64,000 nucleotides of DNA from Nakamurella multipartita DSM 44233 (GTDB taxonomy: Bacteria; Actinomycetota; Actinomycetes; Mycobacteriales; Nakamurellaceae), in the NCBI RefSeq assembly GCF_000024365.1, contig NC_013235.1:4340001-4404000 (forward strand). The letters are read 5' to 3'. Positions within the stretch are counted from its first letter, which is position 1. Each line of letters starts with the position of its first letter. Both the position numbers and the translations under genes were made by a program. Of this stretch, positions 15,361 to 24,392 are shown piece after piece. Below the pieces are notes generated by a model. It ran no database searches and was not told where the DNA came from. It saw only the letters and a list, made by a program, of their open reading frames with translations.

Positions 15361-15621
15361 TCACCTCCGATCCCGGGGCATCAACTTGGCCAGGCTGGCC
15401 GAGCCGAGGAAGCCGAGCAGGGACACCACGACGGCGATGACCAGGGTGATCGAACTGTCGGACACGGCCGCGGTCAGCACGATGACGCCGACCAGGATGG
15501 CCAGCAGCACGTCCAGAGCGACGGCCCGATCGATCTGGGTCGGCCCCTTGACCAGCCGGATGGCGGCCAGCAGTGCCCCGATCCCGAAGAAGGTGCCGGC
15601 GATCATCGCGATCAACGTCAT
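15361..15621 (-). CDS. mrpF: Na+/H+ antiporter subunit F
   Basis: This small Mrp subunit of 86 residues has three hydrophobic helices and the conserved RLVKGPTQIDRAVALDVLLA segment. Its start overlaps the mrpE stop by 4 nt, which indicates coupled translation within the operon. Confidence 0.95.
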   Translation of the reverse strand: MTLIAMIAGTFFGIGALLAAIRLVKGPTQIDRAVALDVLLAILVGVIVLTAAVSDSSITLVIAVVVSLLGFLGSASLAKLMPRDRR

Positions 15622-16217
15622 CGCGCACCCCGATCCGACCGGCGGGCCGGGGCCGGGGTGACCGCGTCGTCGCCCAGGGCCCGCCGGATGCGGTCCTCCT
15701 GCGCGAGCACCTGCGCGGCGAAGTCGGCGTCGGACTGCTGCGCGGCGTCGAGCACGTGGATGGTCAGCGTCCGGGTGCTCGAATCGGCATCGATGATCAG
15801 GCTGCCCGGGACCAGGGACACGGCCATGCCGGTCAACGCCTCCAACAGGTCGGAGTCCGAGGCCAACTGGACCTGGGTCACGGTGGACTCAGGCAGGCGG
15901 GGCCGGACGGCCAGCCAGGCCACGTGCACGCTGGCCACCACCACGTCCCACAGGAAGCGGGCGATGAGCACCAGCGCCCGGCCGGGATGGAACCCGAACC
16001 GGAAGTGCATGGTTGGCAACGGGAACAGCAGCAGGATCAGCACGCTGACCAGCACCCCGATCAGGATGACGATCAGCGAGGCCGACCCCCACAACGCCAT
16101 CCAGACCAGCACCAGGGCGACCAGCGTCATCACGTAGGGCGCCCAGCCGCCGCTGCCGGGGATGCGGGCGCCCCGGACCTGGACGGCGCGGCGGCGCAGC
16201 TTGCGCACGGGGCTCAT
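15618..16217 (-). CDS. mrpE: Na+/H+ antiporter subunit E
   Basis: This Mrp subunit of 199 residues has membrane segments YVMTLVALVLVWMALWG and LIVILIGVLVSVLILLLFP, a third near FLWDVVVASVHVAWLAV, and a cytoplasmic domain with the family stretch GMAVSLVPGSLIIDADSSTR. ATG 16217 has a GGAGGG site and overlaps the mrpD stop (ATGA). The same frame is open far upstream within mrpD, but that part has no Mrp homology. Confidence 0.94.
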   Translation of the reverse strand: MSPVRKLRRRAVQVRGARIPGSGGWAPYVMTLVALVLVWMALWGSASLIVILIGVLVSVLILLLFPLPTMHFRFGFHPGRALVLIARFLWDVVVASVHVAWLAVRPRLPESTVTQVQLASDSDLLEALTGMAVSLVPGSLIIDADSSTRTLTIHVLDAAQQSDADFAAQVLAQEDRIRRALGDDAVTPAPARRSDRGAR

Positions 16218-17851
16218 CCGGTCCCTCCACTGGCGCCCGGTGGGGCCGGCGCGCCCGAATCGAGCACGGCGGTGACGTAGATGCTGCGGTCGCTCAGGCT
16301 GGCTCCGGCCTTGGCCGCGATCTCGTAGATCGGCCCGCCGGCCACGGTCAGCAGCAGGCCGACGGCCACGATCGCGGTGGTCGCGCCGACCATGCCCATC
16401 GGCAGCCGGGCGGTCTCCTGCCGGGCCAGGCGCCGCTGCGCCTCGCGCTGCACCCGACGCCGGGTCAGCAGCGATCGGCCGGACTCGGTCTCCTGCGCGT
16501 CCCCGCCGATTGCGGTGGGCTCGGGCTGCGGCCGCCAGAACGCCCGCCCCCACACCCGGATGATCGCGTACAGGGTGAGCAGGCTGGTCAGCGCGCCACC
16601 GGCGACCAGGATGTAGGCCAGCACCCGGCCGTCCTGCACGCCCGCCTCGAACAGGCCGACCTTGCCCAGGAACCCGGACAGCGGCGGCACCCCGGCCAGG
16701 TTCATCGCCGGGATGAAGAACAGCACGGCCAGCATCGGGGCGGCCGAGGCGAGCCCGCCGAGGCGGGCCAGCACGGTGGTGCCGGCGACCCGCTCGATCA
16801 GACCGACGGCCAGGAACAGCGCGGTCTGCACCAGGATGTGGTGGGCGACGTAGTAGATGGCCGCGGACAGTCCGGTCTCCGAGGCCAGGGCGACGCCGAA
16901 GAGCATGTAGCCGATGTGCGAGACCAGGGTGAACGAGAGCATCCGTTTGATGCCGGACTGGGAGATGGCGCCGAGGATGCCCACGATCATGGTGGCCAGC
17001 GACGCCAGCATCAGCAGGGTGCCGAACGAGCCGGTCGGGAACAGCAGGGTCTGCACCCGGATGATCGCGTAGATGCCGACCTTGGTCAGCAGGCCGGCGA
17101 ACACCGCGGTGACCGGGGCCGGCGCGCTGGGATAGGAATCGGGTAGCCAGGCCGACATCGGGAAGACCGCCGCCTTGATGCCGAAGGCGACCAGCAGCAG
17201 CGCCTGCAGGGTGGCCACGATGCCGGCCGGCAGCGCCGGGATCTTCTCCGACAGGTCGGCCAGGTTCACCGTGCCGGTCGCCGCGTAGGCCATCGCGATG
17301 CCGGCCAGGAAGATCAACGACGACAGCAGCGAGACCACGATGTACGGCGCGCCGGCCCGCAACCGCTCGCGGGTGCCGCCCGAGGTGAGCAGCACGAAGC
17401 TGGCGGTCAGCAGGATCTCGAAGCTGACGAACAGGTTGAACAGATCGCCGGCGATGAACGCGTTGGACACGCCCGTAACCAGGATCAGGAACGTCGGGTG
17501 GAAGATCGAGATGGGCACGTCCGGGCCGGATTCCCGGTCGGCGATGCCCTGCGAGATGCCGTAGACGAGCACCGCCAGCGACACCACGGTGGAGACCACC
17601 AGCATGAACGCGGCCAGTTCGTCGGCGACCAGGGTGACGCCCAGCGGGGCCGTCCAGCCACCGATGTGCATCACCATCGGACCGTTGCTGGTGACCTGCG
17701 CGATCATGATCAGCTCGACGAGCAGCTGGACGCTGATCACGGTCACCGAGATGGTCCGTTGCACCCGGGGCCGCCGGCTGGCCACCAGGGTGAGGGCGGC
17801 GCCGGACATCGGCAGGATGATGCTGACGGGCAGCAGCCAGGTCCAGGTCAT
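16214..17851 (-). CDS. mrpD: Na+/H+ antiporter subunit D
   Basis: This 545-residue polytopic subunit is related to complex I subunit NuoM/N. It has about 14 membrane segments and motifs such as GIKAAVFPMSAWLPDSYPSA (the conserved lysine helix), SHIGYMLFGVALASE and AMNLAGVPPLSGFLGKVGLF. It is one of the two proton-channel-like subunits of Mrp. It overlaps mrpC upstream and mrpE downstream by 4 nt each. A hydrophilic loop (EPTAIGGDAQETESGRSLL) near the C-terminus precedes the last helix. Confidence 0.96.
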   Translation of the reverse strand: MTWTWLLPVSIILPMSGAALTLVASRRPRVQRTISVTVISVQLLVELIMIAQVTSNGPMVMHIGGWTAPLGVTLVADELAAFMLVVSTVVSLAVLVYGISQGIADRESGPDVPISIFHPTFLILVTGVSNAFIAGDLFNLFVSFEILLTASFVLLTSGGTRERLRAGAPYIVVSLLSSLIFLAGIAMAYAATGTVNLADLSEKIPALPAGIVATLQALLLVAFGIKAAVFPMSAWLPDSYPSAPAPVTAVFAGLLTKVGIYAIIRVQTLLFPTGSFGTLLMLASLATMIVGILGAISQSGIKRMLSFTLVSHIGYMLFGVALASETGLSAAIYYVAHHILVQTALFLAVGLIERVAGTTVLARLGGLASAAPMLAVLFFIPAMNLAGVPPLSGFLGKVGLFEAGVQDGRVLAYILVAGGALTSLLTLYAIIRVWGRAFWRPQPEPTAIGGDAQETESGRSLLTRRRVQREAQRRLARQETARLPMGMVGATTAIVAVGLLLTVAGGPIYEIAAKAGASLSDRSIYVTAVLDSGAPAPPGASGGTG

Positions 17852-18222
17852 TCTTCACCCGCCCCGGCTTCGGCGTCGGCGAATTCGTCCGGTTCCAGCT
17901 CGTCCTCGATCTCGGGGTCCTGGGTGTTGCGGAAGTTGCGGTAGGCCATCGCGAACAGGAAGGTCGAGACGGCCAGGCTGATCACGATCGAGGTCAGGAT
18001 CAACGCCTGCGGGATCGGGTCGGCCATCTGCTCGCCGTTCGCCGCCTCCCCCACGATCGGCGGCACCCCGCCCACGCCGGTGGTCAGCAACAGCAGGTTG
18101 ATGCTGTGCCCGGCCAGCAGGAAACCCAGGATCACCCGGATCAGGTTCCGGGAGAGCATCAGGTACACCCCGGCGGCGAACAGCCCGCCGATGGTGACGG
18201 CCAGCACCAGGTTGGTGGTCAT
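17848..18222 (-). CDS. mrpC: Na+/H+ antiporter subunit C
   Basis: This is the NuoK-like Mrp subunit of 124 residues, with three membrane segments and the signature LLAGHSINLLLL plus DPIPQALILTSIVISLA. The acidic tail (EIEDELEPDEFADAEAGAG) is longer than usual. Its start overlaps the mrpA stop by 4 nt. Confidence 0.96.
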   Translation of the reverse strand: MTTNLVLAVTIGGLFAAGVYLMLSRNLIRVILGFLLAGHSINLLLLTTGVGGVPPIVGEAANGEQMADPIPQALILTSIVISLAVSTFLFAMAYRNFRNTQDPEIEDELEPDEFADAEAGAGEE

Positions 18223-21089
18223 CGGGCACCCTGCCGATCCCGGGTCGAGGAGGTGCGCTCGCTGCGTTCGAGCATGCCCTGCCGGTCCAGTTCGGCGCCC
18301 ATCGCCCGCAGCACGTCCAGCACCAGACCGATCACGATCAGGTACACCCCGACGTCGAAGATCGACGAGGTGACGAACTTCAGGTCACCCAGCAGCGGCA
18401 CGGTGGCCTTGAGGATGGTGGACTGCAGCGCGGCCCCGCCGGCGATGACGCCGTAGATCGCGGTGGCCGCCGAGATGAACAGCCCGGTGCCCATCAGGAT
18501 GCCCGGGTCCCAGGGCGCGGCCTCGCCGAGTTCGTAGGCGCCGCCGGCGATGTAGCGCAGGGCCAGGGCCAGCCCGACGATCAGCCCGGCGGCGAACCCG
18601 CCGCCGGGGGCGTCGTGGCCGACGAACAGCACGTAGACGGAGAACACCACGATGACGTGGAAGATCATCCGGGTGACGACCTCGAGCAGCAGCGAACGCC
18701 GGGGCATCCAGTTGGTCGCCAGCCAGGGCGACGGCTCGTGCGGCCGGCTGGTGCTCGATTCCTGGGTGGGCCGTCGCGGGGTCCGGCCGGTGCGGCGGAC
18801 CAGGAAGATCATCGACGCGACACCGGTGGCCGCGGCGATCAGCACGGTCAGCTCACCGAAGGTGTCCCAGGCCCGGACGTCGACCAGGATCACGTTGACG
18901 ATGTTGTAGCCGCCGCCGAATTCGACGGCCGGCCCGGCCAGATCGGCCGAGACCGGGGTGGCCACCCGGGTACCGGGGATGATCAGCGCCAGGCCGGTCA
19001 TCAGCGCGCCGGCGGCCACCGCGATGATCGCCCGGAAGGCGTTGCCGCGGTGCTTGGCGAACAGCAGGTCGTCGGGCAGCCGGGTCAGCACCAGCAGCGC
19101 CGCGACCAGGGTGATGGTCTCCACCAGGATCTGGGTCAGGGCCAGGTCGGGAGCCCCGCGCAGGATGAACAGCACGGCCATCGCATAGCCGATGCCGCCG
19201 ACCATCATCACCGCCGGCAGGGCCCGGCGGGCCCGCAGGGTGGCCGCTGCGATGGCCAGGATGACCACGCAGATCACCAGCGTGCCCGGCTGCCCGATCA
19301 CCTCGACGTCCTTCGGGCCGACCCCGGAGGTGAGGAGCATGGTGCCCGGGAACAGCACCAGCACCAGCAGGATCGCGCCCAGCGAGACCGGCAGCGACCC
19401 GCGCTGGGTGGCGTTGGTGACGCCGTCGGCGACGACGTCGACACCCTTGATGCCGACCCGGTAGGCGATGCCGGGCTCGGCCCCCGGCCGGGCGATCAGG
19501 TCCCGGCGGCGTTCCCAGGCGCGCTGGCCGAGGAAGACCGCGGCGCCGATCAGCCAGCCGGCCGCGGACAGGGCCAGCGGGATCGACCAGCCGTGCCACA
19601 GGGCCATGGCCCCCGGATGGGTCGGCCCGGCGGTCTGCGCGTACGACTGCAGCAGCGGTTCCAGCAGCCCCGGCGCGATGCCCAGGACCAGCCCGATGGC
19701 CACCATCGCCATGGTCGGTCCGACCATGAAGGCGCTGGTCGGGGCCGGGTCGGCGGCCGGCACGTCCTTCTTGGCCGCGAACGCGCCCCAGATGAACCGG
19801 GCGCTGTAGGCGGTGGTGATCGCCGAGCCCAGCGCCATCACCACGACCGCGACGTACCCGCCGGTACCGCCCTCGAGCAGGCCGGCGTAGTCGGCTTCCT
19901 TGGCCGCGAAGCCGAGCATCGGGGGGATGCCGGCCATGCTCAACGCGGACAGCACGGCCAACGTGGCCAGCAGAGGCATCCGGCGGCCCAGTCCGGACAG
20001 CTTGGTCAGGTCGCGGGTGCCGGTGGTGGTGTCGATGATGCCGACGGTGAAGAACAGGGGCGCCTTGAACGTGGCGTGGGCGATCAGCATGGCCAGCCCG
20101 CCCAGCAGCGCATCCGGGTTGCCGGTGCCGATGACCAGGGTCATCAACCCCAGCTGGGAGACGGTGCCGTAGGCCAGCAGCAGCTTGAGGTCACGCTGGC
20201 GCAGGGCCAGCACCGCGCCGAAGAGCATGGTGCCGCCGCCCAGCGCGATCAGCACCGGCTGCCACACCGGCAGCGTGGCGAACGCCGGGGCGAGCCGCAG
20301 GAACAGGTAGATGCCGGCCTTGACCATGGTCGCGGCGTGCAGGTACGCGCTGGCCGGGGTGGGTGCGGCCATGGCCCCGGGCAGCCAGAACTGGAACGGC
20401 ACGATTGCCGACTTGCTGATGCCGCCGACGATCAGCAGCAGCACCGAGACGGTGACCAGCGGGCCGGACGGCGGGGCGGCCAGGATCTCCGAGATGGTGA
20501 AGGTGCCGGCCAGTGTGCCCAGCATCACCGCGCCGATCAGCATGACCAGCCCGCCCGCGGTGGTCACCATCAGCGCCTGCGACGCGGCCGTCCGGGACGA
20601 CTTCTTGCCCGCGCGGTGGGCGATGAGCAGGTAGGACAGGATGCCGGTGAGCTCCCAGCAGACCACCAGCAGGATCAGGTTGTTCGCCCAGACCAGGCCG
20701 AGCATGGCCCCGGCGAACGCGACCAGGGAGCCGCTGTACTTGCTCAGGCCGTCGTCGTCGGCCGGGAAGTACCGGGCCGAGTACAGCAACACCAGCATGC
20801 CGATGAACGCGATGATCAACGTCAACGCCATCGCCAGTGCGTCCATCCGCAGGTCGATGGCCAGGTCGAGGGCCGGCACCCACCGGGTGGACGACGTCAG
20901 CGCCCCGCCGTTCATCACCGACGGCAGCATGGCCGCGGCCCAGACGGTGGTGGCGGCCGGCAGCAGGGCAAGCACGATCAGCGCGCCGCGGCCGAGCCGG
21001 CGGCACAGCGCCGGAGCGAGGATCGCCAGCGCCAGGTACAGCAGCAGCAGCCAGGGCGCGACGGCGAACAGACCGGTCGGGCTCGTCAT
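18219..21089 (-). CDS. mrpA: Na+/H+ antiporter subunit A fused to subunit B
   Basis: This large first subunit of 956 residues has a NuoL-like antiporter core (about 1-520), shown by KSAIVPFQFWLPGAMAAPTPASAYLHAATMVK-type channel helices and SMAGIPPMLGF. A C-terminal MrpA extension with an MrpB domain follows (about 800-950: PGGGFAAGLIVGLALALRYI and FVTSSIFDVGVYLIVIGLVLD). No separate mrpB exists between A and C, so the operon is AB-C-D-E-F-G. ATG 21089 begins MTSPTGLFAVAPWLL; the longer open frame upstream lacks homology. It acts in the membrane as part of the Na+/H+ antiporter. Confidence 0.94.
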   Translation of the reverse strand: MTSPTGLFAVAPWLLLLYLALAILAPALCRRLGRGALIVLALLPAATTVWAAAMLPSVMNGGALTSSTRWVPALDLAIDLRMDALAMALTLIIAFIGMLVLLYSARYFPADDDGLSKYSGSLVAFAGAMLGLVWANNLILLVVCWELTGILSYLLIAHRAGKKSSRTAASQALMVTTAGGLVMLIGAVMLGTLAGTFTISEILAAPPSGPLVTVSVLLLIVGGISKSAIVPFQFWLPGAMAAPTPASAYLHAATMVKAGIYLFLRLAPAFATLPVWQPVLIALGGGTMLFGAVLALRQRDLKLLLAYGTVSQLGLMTLVIGTGNPDALLGGLAMLIAHATFKAPLFFTVGIIDTTTGTRDLTKLSGLGRRMPLLATLAVLSALSMAGIPPMLGFAAKEADYAGLLEGGTGGYVAVVVMALGSAITTAYSARFIWGAFAAKKDVPAADPAPTSAFMVGPTMAMVAIGLVLGIAPGLLEPLLQSYAQTAGPTHPGAMALWHGWSIPLALSAAGWLIGAAVFLGQRAWERRRDLIARPGAEPGIAYRVGIKGVDVVADGVTNATQRGSLPVSLGAILLVLVLFPGTMLLTSGVGPKDVEVIGQPGTLVICVVILAIAAATLRARRALPAVMMVGGIGYAMAVLFILRGAPDLALTQILVETITLVAALLVLTRLPDDLLFAKHRGNAFRAIIAVAAGALMTGLALIIPGTRVATPVSADLAGPAVEFGGGYNIVNVILVDVRAWDTFGELTVLIAAATGVASMIFLVRRTGRTPRRPTQESSTSRPHEPSPWLATNWMPRRSLLLEVVTRMIFHVIVVFSVYVLFVGHDAPGGGFAAGLIVGLALALRYIAGGAYELGEAAPWDPGILMGTGLFISAATAIYGVIAGGAALQSTILKATVPLLGDLKFVTSSIFDVGVYLIVIGLVLDVLRAMGAELDRQGMLERSERTSSTRDRQGAR

Positions 21090-21269
21090 CGGGCCGCCCC
21101 GGAGGGCGTCGGCTCGCCACCGAGGCGTGGCGGGTCGGACGGGCGCACGAATCTCCCGGAGGTTGGTGGGCGGGCTCCCGACCTGATCCGATCGGGAGGT
21201 ATCTACCCTACCGAGTGGCTGTGACACTCCGGTGTCGCGCGCACGGCGAGCAGGCAGACACCCGGGCCG

Positions 21270-21641
21270 TCAGCGCTTCGTCAGCTCATCGACGTGGTCG
21301 ACGGGCTGGACAGACCCCGCTCCGCTGCCGTCGGGCTCGGTCGAGTCCGGTCCGGGTGTTCGATGTCGCCGGTGCAGGCCCAGCAGGATCAGTCGTTCGT
21401 CCTCGGACAGGCCTCCCCAGACCCCGTACATTTCTCGTGCCTGGAGCGCGTGTCGGCGGCATTCGTCGATGACGGGGCAGCCGGCGCACACGTCTTTGGC
21501 CTGCCGGACCCGTTCGATCCGCTCTGGGCCACGTTCACCCCAGGGATGGAAGAAGAACGCGCTCGGCATGCCACGGCAGGAGGCGGCGACCTGCCATTGC
21601 CATGCTTCGATGGTCGGCGACCGCATCGGGCGGGTCTGCAT
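21270..21641 (-). CDS. WhiB family Fe-S transcription factor
   Basis: This 123-residue WhiB-like protein carries the four cluster-binding cysteines (AASCRG, VCAGCPVIDEC) and the GVWGG turn (MYGVWGGLSEDERLILL). A basic patch HRRHR lies just after the turn. WhiB proteins hold a [4Fe-4S] cluster and bind sigma-A region 4 to regulate stress and division genes. I cannot assign the paralogue. The start is ATG 21641 or ATG 21626. It is a single gene upstream of the Mrp operon on the same strand, with a 180-bp gap. Confidence 0.93.
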   Translation of the reverse strand: MQTRPMRSPTIEAWQWQVAASCRGMPSAFFFHPWGERGPERIERVRQAKDVCAGCPVIDECRRHALQAREMYGVWGGLSEDERLILLGLHRRHRTPGPDSTEPDGSGAGSVQPVDHVDELTKR

Positions 21642-21726
21642 GGTGCGCGCGGCACCTCCGATTTCTTTCTGTCGGTCGACCGACCCGGCCGGCCCGGACC
21701 GGAACCTCGGCTACTCGGCTACTCGG

Positions 21727-22227
21727 CTACTCGGCCGGAGCGTCCTCGGGGACCGCCAGGTCGCCCTGGTCGTACTCGGGCCGGACGATGAGCACGTCGC
21801 ACCGGGCCCGTTTGGTCACTTCCGTGGCCGTCCAGCCCAGTACCCGATCGGCGAGGCTGCGGTCGTGCAGGGCCCCCAACACGATCAGGTCCGCGCTCCG
21901 GTCCTCGGCCGTGACGACCAGCGCCGTGGACGGATCGCCGTCGATCAGCAGCGCCGCGGCGACGGTCGCCCTCTCGGCGGTCGCGACCCTCATCGCCTCG
22001 GCCAACGCCACGGATGCGGCCTCGCGCCCGAGGACCTGACCGGTGCGGCTGTCGCCACCGAGGGTGGCGACGTTCTTGGCCTCGGTGCGACGGGACAGCT
22101 GGGCGTAGGCGCAGACGATGACCAGATCGGCATCGTCGTGCTTCGCGAGCCAGGCGGCCCGCCCGACAGTCGGTTCGGCGAGTGCGGAGCCGTCGGTGCC
22201 CACGATGATCGTGCGGTAGTCCTTCAT
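21727..22227 (-). CDS. Universal stress protein (UspA fold)
   Basis: This 166-residue single-domain Usp begins IIVGTDGSALAEPTVGRAAW and ends RARCDVLIVRPE. The usual ATP loop G-2x-G-9x-G(S/T) reads GALHDRSLADRVLGWTATEV here: the second glycine is replaced by Asp and the serine by Trp-Thr. ATP binding may therefore be weak or absent. It lies 15 bp downstream of the MFS gene as the last gene of an SRPBCC-MFS-usp operon. The stop lies in a short GGCTACTCG tandem repeat (about 21710-21735). Confidence 0.9.
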   Translation of the reverse strand: MKDYRTIIVGTDGSALAEPTVGRAAWLAKHDDADLVIVCAYAQLSRRTEAKNVATLGGDSRTGQVLGREAASVALAEAMRVATAERATVAAALLIDGDPSTALVVTAEDRSADLIVLGALHDRSLADRVLGWTATEVTKRARCDVLIVRPEYDQGDLAVPEDAPAE

Positions 22228-22242
22228 CGGGATGGTTCCTCC

Positions 22243-23616
22243 TCAGTGCCCAGCCGGGATGAACGCGACGTCGTCCACATCGCGGACGATCGGCGGTTCC
22301 TTGATCCACAGCATGAGAACGCCGGCAATTCCGAGGAAGACGGCGGCGAACCGGATCGCATTGTTGGGGTTGTCCCCCAGCAAGTTCTCGTAGATCGGCC
22401 CGAACGTCAGCGACTGGATGAGCATCGGGATGACGATCATCATGTTGATGATGCCCATGTAGACCCCGAAGCGGGTCGACGGGATCATCCGGACCGCCAT
22501 GATGTAGGGCACGCCCATGATCGAGGCCCACGCGATGCCGAGTCCGATGATGGGGATGAAGATCAGGTACTGGTTGGTGATCGACGGCACGATCATCAGG
22601 CCGGCGGCGGCGAGCAGCAGGCACACGCAATGCACCGTTCGGGCCCCCCGCCGCTTGGCGAACGACACCAGCGAGAACGCCACGCAGAACGTCACGATGT
22701 TGTACCAGCCGTTGACCAGGCCGGTCCACGCCACCGCTTCTTCCTTGCCCTCCGGCGTATCGGGGAAGGACGACTTGGCGATGGACAGCGCGATGAACTG
22801 CCAGTAGCAGACCATGCCGTACCACTGGAAGAAATACACCAGCGCCAGCTTGCGCAGTGGCGGGGGCATATCGACGATCGCCTCGCCGATTTCCTTGACG
22901 GCCGGACCGAGGCCGCCCTTCTTGGCCCGCAACGCCGCGAGTTCCTCGTCGCTGGGCGGGATCTCCTTGGTCCGCAGGACCGAGACCAGCACCGTGCCGA
23001 TCGAGCAGACGGCGCCGAGCATGAAGGAGCCGACCACCCAGTACGGAATGCCGGCCGCGGTGGCCCCGGTGATGAACTTCTGAAAAACGAACAGCGAGAT
23101 GTTGGCCAGCGTGATGCCCAGGCCGGTGAAGAACGACTGGGCGAGGAAGCCCTTGCCCAGTTGGGACGGCGGCAGTTTGTCGGCGATGAAGGCGCGGTAG
23201 GGCTCCATCGCGGTGTTGTTGCTCGCGTCCAGCAGCCACAGCAGGATCACGGCCATCCAGACGGCGGTCACGAACGGGAAAAAGAACAGGCACAGGCTGC
23301 AGCCGATCGCGCCGACGAGGAAGAACGGCTTCCGGCGGCCCCAGCGTGGACTCCACGTCCGGTCCGAGAGCGCGCCGATCAATGGCTGGATCAGCAGACC
23401 CGTGATCGGGCCGGCGAGGTTGAGGATCGGCAGATCGTGCGGGTTCGCGCCGAGGAATTCGTACACCGGGTTGATGGCGGTCTGCTGCAACCCGAAGCTG
23501 TACTGGATTCCGAAAAAGCCGAGATTCATGATCAGAATCTGCGGCATGGTCATCAGCGGTTTGGTCCGGACGACCGACATGTGCTGCAGGTTGGCCGATG
23601 TGGACTCGTTGCTCAT
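22243..23616 (-). CDS. MFS sugar:proton symporter (SLC45/GPH-like)
   Basis: This 457-residue transporter has 12 predicted helices. The segment PLIGALSDRTWSPRWGRRKP, with the pattern SD-R-GRR-P, and the N-terminal NLGFFGIQYSFGLQQTAINP are typical of the disaccharide/sucrose (SLC45-like) branch of the MFS/GPH porters. A central loop (KEIPPSDEELAALRAKKGG) joins the two halves. The ATG overlaps the stop of the SRPBCC gene (ATGA). A LacI regulator is divergent from this operon, so expression is probably induced by a disaccharide. The substrate is inferred only at class level. Confidence 0.88.
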   Translation of the reverse strand: MSNESTSANLQHMSVVRTKPLMTMPQILIMNLGFFGIQYSFGLQQTAINPVYEFLGANPHDLPILNLAGPITGLLIQPLIGALSDRTWSPRWGRRKPFFLVGAIGCSLCLFFFPFVTAVWMAVILLWLLDASNNTAMEPYRAFIADKLPPSQLGKGFLAQSFFTGLGITLANISLFVFQKFITGATAAGIPYWVVGSFMLGAVCSIGTVLVSVLRTKEIPPSDEELAALRAKKGGLGPAVKEIGEAIVDMPPPLRKLALVYFFQWYGMVCYWQFIALSIAKSSFPDTPEGKEEAVAWTGLVNGWYNIVTFCVAFSLVSFAKRRGARTVHCVCLLLAAAGLMIVPSITNQYLIFIPIIGLGIAWASIMGVPYIMAVRMIPSTRFGVYMGIINMMIVIPMLIQSLTFGPIYENLLGDNPNNAIRFAAVFLGIAGVLMLWIKEPPIVRDVDDVAFIPAGH

Positions 23617-24086
23617 CGTCTTGCCTCCTGCCCGGCGGTACCGAGGAAATCCGCGAGCCGGTTCAGCTCCTTCTCCCAGGCCTCGCCGTGCCAGCCGGCC
23701 ACGTCGGGCTCGTACGGTCCCTGGATGATCCGGACGAGCGTGTCGTGGCGCCCCATCTCGGTGAATTCCACCCGCAGCTCCAGCGGTACCGCCGGGTCGA
23801 TGCCCGGGTCGCCGGTGATCCGCTCCCGCGACACGAAGACGTCCGGCTCGAAGAACTCGGTGTAGACCCCGTCGGTGGTGACCGCGAGGCCGTCCGATTC
23901 GCGCACCGTGACGTGATGGTGCCGGCCCCCGGGCTTCGGCTCACCGACGAGCCCGGACGGTTCCACGTGCCAGCCGGGGGAGCCGCGCCATTGGGCCAGT
24001 TCGGCCGGCACGGTCCAGGCCCGGAACACTTGCGGACGAGGAACGTCGAATTCGCGTTCGACCGTCACGATGACGTTGGCCGTCAT
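23613..24086 (-). CDS. SRPBCC / AHSA1-type START-fold protein
   Basis: This 157-residue protein has the activator-of-Hsp90 homology 1 / SRPBCC pattern: VTVEREFDVPRPQVFRAWTVPAEL at the N-terminus, PGGRHHHVTVRE in the middle, and EAWEKELNRLADFL at the end. The family binds hydrophobic ligands in a deep pocket; the ligand is unknown. ATG 24086 is chosen (24092 and 24098 are in frame too). It is the first gene of the operon that continues with the MFS sugar porter, an unusual partnership. Confidence 0.82.
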   Translation of the reverse strand: MTANVIVTVEREFDVPRPQVFRAWTVPAELAQWRGSPGWHVEPSGLVGEPKPGGRHHHVTVRESDGLAVTTDGVYTEFFEPDVFVSRERITGDPGIDPAVPLELRVEFTEMGRHDTLVRIIQGPYEPDVAGWHGEAWEKELNRLADFLGTAGQEARR

Positions 24087-24199
24087 TGGCATTCCCATCT
24101 CGTCTGGGCCTTGGGCCAGCCCTGGTCCGGCATCTGACTGCTGACGGAGCCGACATTGTCGATCATTGAACGTGCAACAAGTGGCACGCTCGAGCGGTT

Positions 24200-24216
24200 C
24201 GGTGAATGTTTCACCG
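24200..24216. promoter_or_regulatory. Candidate LacI operator (CGGTGAA-N3-TTCACCG)
   Basis: A perfect 7-bp inverted repeat with a 3-bp centre lies between the divergent SRPBCC-MFS-usp operon and the LacI gene at 24.4 kb. A second, weaker dyad GCAAC-N9-GTTGC lies at 24322-24340, closer to the lacI start. Together they suit autoregulation plus control of the transporter operon. Confidence 0.55.
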
Positions 24217-24392
24217 GATTCTGGCACCGCCTTTTCATCCTTGCAAGACGAACTCGATAGCGCGTTCACGAACTGTAGCGCACCGGTTAATAGTTGGCCG
24301 AATGAGCAAAACCCGCCGTGTGCAACGTTTCATCGGTTGCCGCGGCGTGATGATCCGGCAAGCGACGCAGCCGGGGTGGCTACGCTGTCCGG

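Noticed and set aside
18615-21224. An 869-codon open frame on the plus strand opposite mrpA
   Set aside because: It is antisense to a clear membrane protein and has the Gln/Gly/His/Arg-rich composition of a high-GC shadow frame. There is no recognisable domain.
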